Shown here one piece after another: positions 1 through 7,310 of a stretch of 24,463 nucleotides of DNA. Source of the DNA: Cyanobacteria bacterium UBA11153. GTDB lineage: Bacteria > Cyanobacteriota > Cyanobacteriia > Cyanobacteriales > Coleofasciculaceae. A model generated the notes under the pieces. It was not told the origin of the DNA and ran no database searches. It saw only the letters and a list, made by a program, of their open reading frames with translations. Location of the stretch: assembly GCA_003511885.1 (NCBI GenBank), contig DOIX01000018.1, forward strand, positions 9,258 to 33,720, written 5' to 3'. The translations under genes were made by a program, and so were the position numbers. Within the stretch, counting starts at the first letter, position 1; the number at the start of each line of letters is the position of its first letter.

Positions 1-573
1 CTCAATGATCCTGACTATTATGTGCATTGTAGTACGGTTTATGTTCTGGGTGAAATTGGCTCAGATACCCCTATCCCAGAATTAGTTAAAGCCCTCAACC
101 ATCCCAAATATTCTGTCCGTATTAGTGCGATTGATGCTCTGAGAAAAATTGGCTCAGATACCTCTATTCCAGAGTTAGTTAAAGCCCTCAACCATCCTAA
201 ATATTCTGTCCGTATGAGTGCGGCTGATGCCCTGGGTAAAATTGGCTCAGATACCGCTATTCCAGAGTTAGTTAAAGCCCTCAAAGATCCCAACTCTTAT
301 GTGCGTATTAGTGCGGTTGATGCTCTGGGTAAAATTGGCTCAGATACCGCTATCCCAGAATTAGTTAAAGCCCTCAAAGATCCCAAATATTTTGTGCGTA
401 GGAGTGCGGCTGATGCTCTGGGGAACATTGCTAGCCCTGAATTACTACCTGATTTGTCTCAGCATATCAAAACAGATGAAGATATTTATTTACTTAATAC
501 AATTTATGCCATTCAAGAGCGCTGCAAATTCTACAACTACATCCTTATCCAACCAATTACTGAAAATAATTAG
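1..573 (+). CDS. HEAT-repeat protein, C-terminal part (5' end outside the window)
   Basis: The frame is open from base 1, so the gene starts upstream; a GTG at position 22 is internal to a repeat and is not a credible start. The protein consists of 31-residue HEAT-like repeats (PBS-lyase type) with the core PELVKAL...P...VR.SA..ALG.IGSDTAI, about four well-kept units, then a degenerate unit and a tail containing IQERCKFYNY. Such repeats form a helical solenoid for protein-protein contact. From memory, that tail resembles the ends of cyanobacterial NACHT/STAND NTPases with C-terminal HEAT repeats, so this may be the sensor end of such a protein, but the NTPase domain would lie outside the window. 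A stand-alone HEAT protein or a phycobilin-lyase-like protein is the alternative. The repeat identity is sure; the full protein's role is not. Confidence 0.8.
   Translation, partial: LNDPDYYVHCSTVYVLGEIGSDTPIPELVKALNHPKYSVRISAIDALRKIGSDTSIPELVKALNHPKYSVRMSAADALGKIGSDTAIPELVKALKDPNSYVRISAVDALGKIGSDTAIPELVKALKDPKYFVRRSAADALGNIASPELLPDLSQHIKTDEDIYLLNTIYAIQERCKFYNYILIQPITENN
55..426 (+). repeat. Tandem 93-bp coding repeats (HEAT units)
   Basis: Four units of exactly 93 bp begin at 55, 148, 241 and 334, each opening with attggctcagatacc. They are alike at the DNA level as well as the protein level, including synonymous positions, which suggests recent duplication or gene conversion. A fifth unit starting near 427 has diverged. 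Confidence 0.9.
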
Positions 574-682
574 GGTTTGCTAAAAAAGTCTGTTGGTGTG
601 GTAAGGAGTTACAGGAGTTGAGTATGGCGTGTTTTGAAAGTATAAAATTTGACGTATTATAGCGGATTGTAGTTGGATGTAG

Positions 683-774
683 GGGTGAAGCATTTGCGCC
701 CAGATTTATGTGGAAAATCAATGGTTTTATCAGCAAATGCTTCACCCTTCCAGTATTTTCGCAAGATGTCTAAT
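683..774. mobile_element. MITE-like palindromic element, copy 1
   Basis: A 15-bp inverted repeat has its left arm gggtgaagcatttgc at 683-697 and its right arm at 733-747. About 20 bp further is agatgtctaat (764-774), which matches the end motif of copies 2 and 3. A second right arm (aaatgcttcacccc, 787-800) follows, so two elements may be nested or joined. No left terminal repeat is evident, so the copy is truncated or decayed. No transposase gene is present. Confidence 0.65.
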
Positions 775-959
775 CGTTTTGTCCACAAATGCTTCACCCC
801 AGCCCGAATATTCAGTGTCTTCTATAGCAGTGCGTGCTGGCATATTTACAGTACATTTGTTATGACGCTTTCCAGATAAAGCATCCATTTTCTAATGTGT
901 AACTACACCAGTGAGATGCGCTATAACTCTGGAATGGCAAAGGATATGGACTGAAAATC

Positions 960-1030
960 TTGGGTTTCACCGATAAATTATCGCCCAAATGCTAGGCTAA
1001 CGCCGAGCTGCGCTAACGCCCCTACCCCAA
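960..1030. repeat. Degenerate fragment of the same palindromic repeat family
   Basis: The stretch around 969-992 reads cgataaattatcgcccaaat and then gct, like the right half of the palindrome, but the conserved ttcaccc end has been replaced by ctaacgcc-type sequence (gctaacgcc occurs twice, near 994 and 1012). The rest of 574-1154 contains no gene I can support. It holds palindromic repeats, a 12-codon ORF at 624-662 and the heptamer array at its right end. Confidence 0.4.
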
Positions 1031-1111
1031 TATTCAGAGTTTGAAGACACATCATAATCCCTATCCATATAAATTCAATAACAATCTCCTCTTGATTACC
1101 ATCAAATAACT

Positions 1112-1153
1112 ATCAACTGTCAACTATCAACTGTCAACTATCAACTATCAACT
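1112..1153. repeat. Heptamer tandem repeat (atcaact/gtcaact) x6
   Basis: Six 7-bp units, alternating atcaact and gtcaact, end 2 bp before the stop codon of the cyclase gene. This is the short tandemly repeated repetitive (STRR) class seen in many filamentous cyanobacteria. The same heptamer recurs upstream of polA at 10360-10401. Confidence 0.9.
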
Positions 1154-1154
1154 A

Positions 1155-2933
1155 CTACAATTGCCGATGACAGCGCTCCAAATAGATTTGAGCAACTGTA
1201 TCCGCATGATTTTCTTGCAAAACAGTTTCAAAGCGTCTTTTAGCCTCCCCAAAAACCTGCTGATAGTAGAGAAATAAACCTTCTTCAAATACAGCTTTGG
1301 TAGCTAATTTTTTCTCTTTAATTGTCTGATCTTCCCCATCAAACACTTCAAATACCGCCACAGCTTTTGACTTACCCTTAACCTTAGTCTTCTCAATAAA
1401 GCGGATTGAGTAATCGGTGGGATTTTGTAACCGTGCCACAGTTTGGTGAGAAATTAATAGAGAAACTCGATACAATTTAGTTAGCCCTTCCATCCGCGAG
1501 GCTAAATTAACATCATCACTAATTACAGTACCATCCATTCTGGTTTTTCCACCAACAGTTCCCAACATTAAGGAACCCGTATTGATGCCAATACCAATTA
1601 AAACAGGATGCTCCCTAGACTTAATACGATGTTGATTGTAATCTCTAAGCTCTTGCACCATGGAAATTCCCGCTTTCACCGCATCATCAGCTTTACCAGC
1701 AAACAGCGCCATAATTGCATCGCCAATATATTTATCAATAAAGCCTTGATTTTCCAGTATTACTGGTTCCATCCTGGAGAGATATTCATTAATAAATTTA
1801 AAATTTTCACGAGGAGTCATTTGTTCTGATAAGGTAGTAAAATCGCGAATATCCGAAAATAATACAGACATTTCTTGTTGGACTTGATCGCCTAATTGAA
1901 CATCAATCAAACTCTTATGTCCGAGGAGTGATAAAAATTCCTTTGGGACAAAACGTCTGGCGGCAGTAGTTAATTCTGATTCTGCTTCTAAGGCAAGTTC
2001 TAAATTGCAATTTAGTTCAAATAGATCTTCAATAAATTTTTGTCTTTCTAATTCTGCTTCTTTCCGTTCAGTAATATCTTGCATGGTATTGATAGCATAA
2101 GCAATTTTGCCCTTCCCATCATATATTGGTCTAGAGGAAACTTCTAGAGGGATAACTTTATTACCTTGGCGAATTTCCAAATCGTCAGCGGTGACAATTT
2201 CACCTTTTAAAGCTCGCACAATCGGTAATTCCAGGGAAGGATATTTCTGATTTGTCCCTACCTTATAGACTTGATAAACCTCTGATAATTTCTCTGCCGT
2301 GATATCGGGAATAACTCCTTTGCCAAATATTTCTTGTGCTTTTTGATTGATATAATATGGTTGACCTCGAGCGTCTAATACTCCTACACCAATTGGCATA
2401 GCATCCAAAAACTGTCTTAAGCGACTCTCGTTTTCGTGGAGTTGCGCAATTAGTTGTGCTTGTTCAAAGTTTAATTTTTCCAATACCTCATTCATTCGTT
2501 GTAGTTCAATATTTTGTTCCGCTAGCCTTTTCTCCTGACGATAACTATTAACTGCTTCTTGAACTGTTAAAATAAGATCTTCAGCTTGCCATGGCTTGGC
2601 AATATATCTATATAATTTCGCATATTTGATCGCATTCCCGATTGCTGACAAATCTGCTTGCCCTGTCAGCATAATTTTCAGTGTTTGAGGTGAGAGTTGA
2701 TGGATGCGCTTCAAGAGTTCATCCCCTTTCATACCGGGCATGATGTGATCGGAAATTACTAAAGGAATTTCATAGTTATCCTCTAATAATTCTGCTAATA
2801 ATTCCAGCGCTTCTGAGCCGCTGCTGGCTGTTTCAATGACATATTCAGCCTCTAAAAAATTTTGTAATTCTATTTCAAGACTATCCAATATAGTTTCGTC
2901 ATCATCTACACAGATAATAATCGGTTTTTTCAT
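1155..2933 (-). CDS. Response regulator with PAS and class III adenylate/guanylate cyclase domains
   Basis: A 592-residue soluble protein. Residues 1-120 are a receiver (acid cluster D10-D12, phosphoacceptor D62, K113). A coiled coil follows to about 172, then a PAS domain at about 173-290 ending in the PAC-type DITERKEAE. The cyclase domain spans about 345-530: metal-binding D361 (FSDIRDFT) and D405 (YIGDAIMA), K401 and T469 at the base-specificity positions, N476 and R480 in VNLASRME. The K/T pair suggests ATP, hence cAMP as product, but this is inferred. The tail (about 545-590) resembles one TPR unit. It is the last gene of the operon. Its ATG overlaps the in-frame stop of the relic at 2930-3013 as ATGA, which supports this start. 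Phosphorylation by the upstream kinases probably controls cyclase output. Confidence 0.9.
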   Translation of the reverse strand: MKKPIIICVDDDETILDSLEIELQNFLEAEYVIETASSGSEALELLAELLEDNYEIPLVISDHIMPGMKGDELLKRIHQLSPQTLKIMLTGQADLSAIGNAIKYAKLYRYIAKPWQAEDLILTVQEAVNSYRQEKRLAEQNIELQRMNEVLEKLNFEQAQLIAQLHENESRLRQFLDAMPIGVGVLDARGQPYYINQKAQEIFGKGVIPDITAEKLSEVYQVYKVGTNQKYPSLELPIVRALKGEIVTADDLEIRQGNKVIPLEVSSRPIYDGKGKIAYAINTMQDITERKEAELERQKFIEDLFELNCNLELALEAESELTTAARRFVPKEFLSLLGHKSLIDVQLGDQVQQEMSVLFSDIRDFTTLSEQMTPRENFKFINEYLSRMEPVILENQGFIDKYIGDAIMALFAGKADDAVKAGISMVQELRDYNQHRIKSREHPVLIGIGINTGSLMLGTVGGKTRMDGTVISDDVNLASRMEGLTKLYRVSLLISHQTVARLQNPTDYSIRFIEKTKVKGKSKAVAVFEVFDGEDQTIKEKKLATKAVFEEGLFLYYQQVFGEAKRRFETVLQENHADTVAQIYLERCHRQL

Positions 2934-3013
2934 AGTTTAGCCAAGCCGGATTGAATTGCGGCAATTAATTATTTAACCTCATCATCAATAGATAAAATTG
3001 CTGGTTTAGACAT
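2930..3013 (-). pseudogene. Internally deleted response-regulator gene (relic)
   Basis: An 84-bp frame starts at ATG 3013 and encodes MSKPAILSIDDEVK, a typical receiver N-terminus (beta-1 and the acid pair). It then meets one TAA stop and resumes in the same frame as LIAAIQSGLAKL, like the last helix of a receiver, before a TGA. Its ATG overlaps the end of the upstream kinase gene (ATGTCTAA), and its final TGA overlaps the cyclase start (ATGA). Both joints are therefore those of a true operon member from which the centre has been lost. Gene identity beyond a receiver protein cannot be told. Confidence 0.6.
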
Positions 3014-4460
3014 GGTTAGATTCCTTATTGATCTGAATTGGTAAAGATACAGTAAATGTAGTTTTACCAGGTATACTCTCTACTTCAATTTTGCCCTGAT
3101 GTTTCTCAATAATCCTCCTGACGATATCTAATCCCAAACCACTCCCTTCTCCAGTCGGTTTAGTGGTAAAAAATGGAGCGAAGATTTTCTGGATAATCTC
3201 AGGGGGAATTCCTTTACCAGTATCTGTAAAACTTACCAGGATGTTTTCTTGATTCTGGCGAGTATTAATGGTTATAGTGCCCTGATTATCCATGGCTTGG
3301 AGGGAGTTATGAATTAGATTTATCCACACTTGGTTTAGTTCATCCGGATAGCATTGAATTGCGGGTAACTCCCCATAATTTCTGATAACTTCTACACCTT
3401 GCTTGCATTGGTTATGATAGAGAGTCAAGACAGTTTCAATTCCGTCAATGATATTCGCTTCTACTTTCTCCCCAGAATAATCGTAACGGGCATAGCTTCT
3501 GAGGGCAAATACGACTTTAGCTGCTCTATCTGTGGCAGTTGCGATGGTTTGAGCGCTTTTTTGGAGGCTAAACAATTGATAGGTAGTTTTTAAAATGGTT
3601 TCCAAATTTGGATCTGTTAATAGGGGGAAAAAAGGTTGAATATCTTCCCCAACACCTAGACTGACTAAAATATTCGCAACGCTATCAGAATTGGCAATTT
3701 CTAGATCGGAAATTTGTTGCTGTAATGCCCTTTTTAACTGACGTTTTTCTTTAGAAGATAAAGAATTTGTTTGCGTATTGTCCAGGGATGTTTGTAAGAG
3801 ATTAAAGAAGTCAGCCTGACGTTGTGGAGAAAGGTTTTGAAAGAATTGGGGTAATTGTGCCAGATTTTTATGCAAGAAATCGGTAATATTCCCGATGGAG
3901 GATCTAATGGCTCCTAGTGGGGTATTAAGTTCATGGGCGACTCCGGCAATTAGTTGGCCTAAAGCTACCATTTTTTCCGATTGAATTAGGTGGTTTTGGG
4001 TATTTTTTAGTTGTTGCAAGGCTTGGGATAATTCGTCGTTTTTGGTTTTGAGACTCCTTTGGAGGTAACAAATAGATAAGTGGGTTTCTACCCGGGCTAA
4101 AACTTCTTCAATATGAAAGGGTTTCGTGATGTAATCTACTCCACCTACAGCAAAGCCTTTGACTTTATCGACGACATCGCTAATCGCACTAATAAAAATG
4201 ACGGGAATATCTTTAGTTGTTTCATCTGCTTTTAACTGCGTGCAGACTTGATACCCATCTATTCCTGGCATCATAATGTCAAGTAAAATTAAATCTGGTG
4301 GGATACCTTTAGCAGCCGATAGTGCCAATTCACCATTGGGTACAGGGCGCACTTTATACCCCTTTTCAGTTAAGATACCAACTAAGAGACGCAAGTTAGC
4401 TGGGGTATCATCTACCACTAAAATATTGCTTTTATAATTGTTAATTATATTTTGATTCAT
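3006..4460 (-). CDS. REC-histidine kinase (soluble hybrid sensor kinase)
   Basis: A 484-residue protein without membrane segments. Residues 12-130 are an N-terminal receiver (DD at 17-18, D61, K113). A coiled-coil linker (about 131-165) leads to the phosphoacceptor helix with H176 in GVAHELNTPLG. The two DHp helices are separated by an unusually long helical insert (about 190-300). The ATPase domain has the N box (N381, N385), DTGKGIP at 413-419 and GEGSGLGL at 437-444. It autophosphorylates H176 and could be switched by phosphorylation of its own receiver. It starts one base inside the stop of the upstream hybrid kinase (TGATG), so translation is probably coupled. It may link the membrane kinases to the cyclase; the partner choice is inferred from gene order only. 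Confidence 0.92.
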   Translation of the reverse strand: MNQNIINNYKSNILVVDDTPANLRLLVGILTEKGYKVRPVPNGELALSAAKGIPPDLILLDIMMPGIDGYQVCTQLKADETTKDIPVIFISAISDVVDKVKGFAVGGVDYITKPFHIEEVLARVETHLSICYLQRSLKTKNDELSQALQQLKNTQNHLIQSEKMVALGQLIAGVAHELNTPLGAIRSSIGNITDFLHKNLAQLPQFFQNLSPQRQADFFNLLQTSLDNTQTNSLSSKEKRQLKRALQQQISDLEIANSDSVANILVSLGVGEDIQPFFPLLTDPNLETILKTTYQLFSLQKSAQTIATATDRAAKVVFALRSYARYDYSGEKVEANIIDGIETVLTLYHNQCKQGVEVIRNYGELPAIQCYPDELNQVWINLIHNSLQAMDNQGTITINTRQNQENILVSFTDTGKGIPPEIIQKIFAPFFTTKPTGEGSGLGLDIVRRIIEKHQGKIEVESIPGKTTFTVSLPIQINKESNHV

Positions 4461-7246
4461 CAGGATTCCCCCATCTCAGAAACTATTTGTAAAATCTTGT
4501 CATACTCAAAATTATCAATACAATCTGCGATCCCATCCGCCAGGATAGTATCCTGAGTACGGATTTGCTGGACAATTGCGGCAATTGAGTCTAAGTCAAT
4601 ATTCAGGATACCTTGTTTTAAATCGACAATCCAAGATGGAGGTAAAGCCATGAATGCTGCAGCAGTCAGCCCACCCTTACCTATATCCTCAGTTGCTAAG
4701 GTATCAGTCGGAATAGCCTCTTCATAGACATAACGCACCCCAATATGTTTGTGCATAGCATTGAAGATATCTTCTTCCCGAAAGGGCTTGCGTATAAAGT
4801 CATCGCACCCCGCAGAGAGAATGACTGCCCTTTCTTCCTCTAAAGCACTAGCTGTTAGTGCAATAATAGCAGTAGCTTGACCTTTAATGGTACTTTTGAT
4901 ATGTTTGGTAGCTTCGTAGCCATCTATGACGGGCATTCGCATATCCATCCAGATTAGGTGCGGTGAGTAAGTTTGAAAAATTTCAATGGCTTCTTTACCG
5001 TTACTGGCTTCTTGAAGTTCAAATCCGAGGGGATTGAGAAGTTTAATTAATAGTTGGCGATTCAGAGGTTTATCGTCAACTATAAGAATTTTGTATTGAG
5101 GTTGATTGGGTTCTAATGCAATAACACGACGGTAATTTTTTGGGCTTTTAATTTGACTATTATCTCCGATAATTGCTTGAATATTAAATTTAAAATTAGT
5201 ACCGCTCCCTAAAGTAGAATTGACACTCATATCTCCCCCCATTAACTGGACAAATTTACGGCTAATAGCCAATCCTAAACCAGTACCTTCCTGGGCATCT
5301 TTGCCAGTTTGGGTTTGGACAAATGCTTCAAAAAGACGATCTAATTCTTCATGTGCAATCCCGAAGCCAGTGTCTTCAATTTCAAAGGTAATAGTGGTTA
5401 TTTTGTCGTTCTTGCTTATTGGTAATGGGATTAAGCTTCTGGTTATTGCTTCCCCAATCCCTACTCTCACAGAAACACCGCCAACTTGAGTAAATTTTAG
5501 GGCATTGTTGAGTAAGTTAATTAAAACTTGGCGTAATTTTACTTCGTCAGTGCGGATGTATTGAGGTAGATGGGAATCTCGATCAAAAATTAATTGTAGG
5601 TATTTATCTTCTGCTTTAAGTTGGAACATATCTGATATATCATCTAGCATACGATAGAGGTCAAAATTTTTGGGGTTTAGGGTAGTACGCCCAGCTTCAA
5701 TTTTTGATAAATCGAGAACGTTGTTAATCAGGGTGAGTAAATGTTCGCCACTGCGAATAATAATCCTGACATTTTCTCTATCTTCTGCGGGTAAAGTTTG
5801 GCTGCGAGTCATAAGTTGAGCAAAACCAAGAATTGCATTGAGGGGGGATCGCAATTCGTGGCTCATATTTGCCAGAAAGGTACTTTTTGCTTGGTTAGCG
5901 ACTTCTGCTTTTTCTTTAGCAATAGCTAATTCGGCAGTACGTTGAGCTACTCGCTCCTCCAAGGTAGCAAATGATTCTTGCAGTTGGCAAGCCATGCTTT
6001 TGAATGATTTAGCGAGTTGCCCCACTTCATCATTTCTTTGGATTTCGACGATTTTTTCCCATTCACATCGAGCAATATCTTTGGCAGCTTTATTTAACTG
6101 TAGAATTGGTTTTGTCACCCATCGAGCCGTGATAATACCGAAGATTGTAGCTGTAATTAAGGCGGCAAGGCATAGCCAGATTGTCGTCCGGGTATTCGCA
6201 TCAATCTGGCTCATAAAGTCTGATTCTGGCAAGACTACTACAATTAACCAGTCGATTCCTAGAGGCTCTTTTAATGGCTTTACCTGGATAAAATGTCTTT
6301 TACCATCAATGGTTAGGGTGAATTCTTCACTATTTTCAACGATGCCAACTTTACTTTTGTGGGTATTTAAGTAATTTGCCGCAGTTTGAATAAAATATAC
6401 TTGACTATTTATCGCCATCATTCTTCCCGAAACTTTACCATCTTTTTCCCGTAAAAATGGCTCTTCTTCTGTTGAAGATGCTACAATTAATCCAGATCTT
6501 TCCATAATGAAAGTCTCTCCAGATTTACCAATTTTCAATTTTTTGAGAAATTCATTAATATGGGAAAGTACGAAATCAACACCAATTACTCCTCGCAAAC
6601 TTCCATTAGCTTTATACAAAGGTTGCGCCAGAGTAATTTTCAGTCTTGGTTCTTTAAAATCAAGATAAATTTCACTCCAAACCTGCTTATTTGCCAGGAC
6701 TGCTTTTTGATACCATGGTCTAATTCTGGGGTCATAATATTTGCCAACCTCAATCAATTTAGTAGGATTACCATAATTATCAGTAGCAAAGCTGTGGAAT
6801 TTATTTTTAGTTGCTTTTCCGACTTGACTAATTTGCCATCTATTACCAGATTGCAATCCCAATCCAGTGAATTCTCCCGCAGCACTACCGAAATAAATTG
6901 CCGAAACATTTACGGTATCAAACAAAAATCGTTCCTGCCAAAATTTACGAGTTAAGCCATTTGGATCTTCTAAGTTTAACTGATTGAGAGCAAAGGCATT
7001 AGCATTAATTTGATTAATAATGCGAGGTGCTTCTAAATAACGGCTTAGTTGTTGCTGAATGCGATCGCAAATTTCCTGTCGCAGTTGTCTAGCCACCTCA
7101 TTAACAGCTTCTTGCCCGTTGCGCCAAGAGAGATAGCCTACCAATCCCACTGCACTAAAGAGTTGCAATAGGAAAGGCACAATGAGAATTCTGCGTAAGG
7201 AAACTTTCCCAGAAATATTGGCAATTGCACAGTTTAGAGGTTTCAT
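4460..7246 (-). CDS. Membrane hybrid histidine kinase with dCache sensor
   Basis: 928 residues. Transmembrane helices lie at about 19-40 and 352-374. Between them is a dCache-type periplasmic sensor with the motif [14 protein letters not shown] (170-183) and W189-S-E-I-Y. A HAMP domain (about 375-427) and coiled coil follow. HisKA has H463 (MSHELRSPLNAI); the ATPase domain has N577/N581, DTGFGI and GTGLGLAISR (654-663). The C-terminal receiver has DD at 724-725 and phosphoacceptor D768. The last ~60 residues are helical (PPSWIVDLKQGI ... FEYDKILQIV) but show no HPt histidine motif. It is a tandem paralogue of the kinase at 7311-10136, separated by 64 bp, and its stop overlaps the next start. 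I see no strong ribosome binding site. The ligand is unknown; dCache domains often bind amino acids, amines or organic acids. Confidence 0.93.
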   Translation of the reverse strand: MKPLNCAIANISGKVSLRRILIVPFLLQLFSAVGLVGYLSWRNGQEAVNEVARQLRQEICDRIQQQLSRYLEAPRIINQINANAFALNQLNLEDPNGLTRKFWQERFLFDTVNVSAIYFGSAAGEFTGLGLQSGNRWQISQVGKATKNKFHSFATDNYGNPTKLIEVGKYYDPRIRPWYQKAVLANKQVWSEIYLDFKEPRLKITLAQPLYKANGSLRGVIGVDFVLSHINEFLKKLKIGKSGETFIMERSGLIVASSTEEEPFLREKDGKVSGRMMAINSQVYFIQTAANYLNTHKSKVGIVENSEEFTLTIDGKRHFIQVKPLKEPLGIDWLIVVVLPESDFMSQIDANTRTTIWLCLAALITATIFGIITARWVTKPILQLNKAAKDIARCEWEKIVEIQRNDEVGQLAKSFKSMACQLQESFATLEERVAQRTAELAIAKEKAEVANQAKSTFLANMSHELRSPLNAILGFAQLMTRSQTLPAEDRENVRIIIRSGEHLLTLINNVLDLSKIEAGRTTLNPKNFDLYRMLDDISDMFQLKAEDKYLQLIFDRDSHLPQYIRTDEVKLRQVLINLLNNALKFTQVGGVSVRVGIGEAITRSLIPLPISKNDKITTITFEIEDTGFGIAHEELDRLFEAFVQTQTGKDAQEGTGLGLAISRKFVQLMGGDMSVNSTLGSGTNFKFNIQAIIGDNSQIKSPKNYRRVIALEPNQPQYKILIVDDKPLNRQLLIKLLNPLGFELQEASNGKEAIEIFQTYSPHLIWMDMRMPVIDGYEATKHIKSTIKGQATAIIALTASALEEERAVILSAGCDDFIRKPFREEDIFNAMHKHIGVRYVYEEAIPTDTLATEDIGKGGLTAAAFMALPPSWIVDLKQGILNIDLDSIAAIVQQIRTQDTILADGIADCIDNFEYDKILQIVSEMGES

Positions 7247-7310
7247 TAGGATGATATGATGATAGAATCAGCAATTTAAAAAATTATCCTCTGACTCTCC
7301 GGAGATAAGT

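Noticed and set aside
39..293. Minus-strand ORF opposite the HEAT repeats
   Set aside because: Shadow of the repeat-coding strand; the repetitive sequence keeps the opposite frame open.
673..879. 68-codon ORF in the first repeat block
   Set aside because: It is made of the palindromic element and has no protein-like continuation.
5994..6955. Plus-strand ORFs of 126 and 131 codons within the hybrid kinase gene
   Set aside because: They lie opposite a gene with clear kinase motifs and have compositions without domain features.
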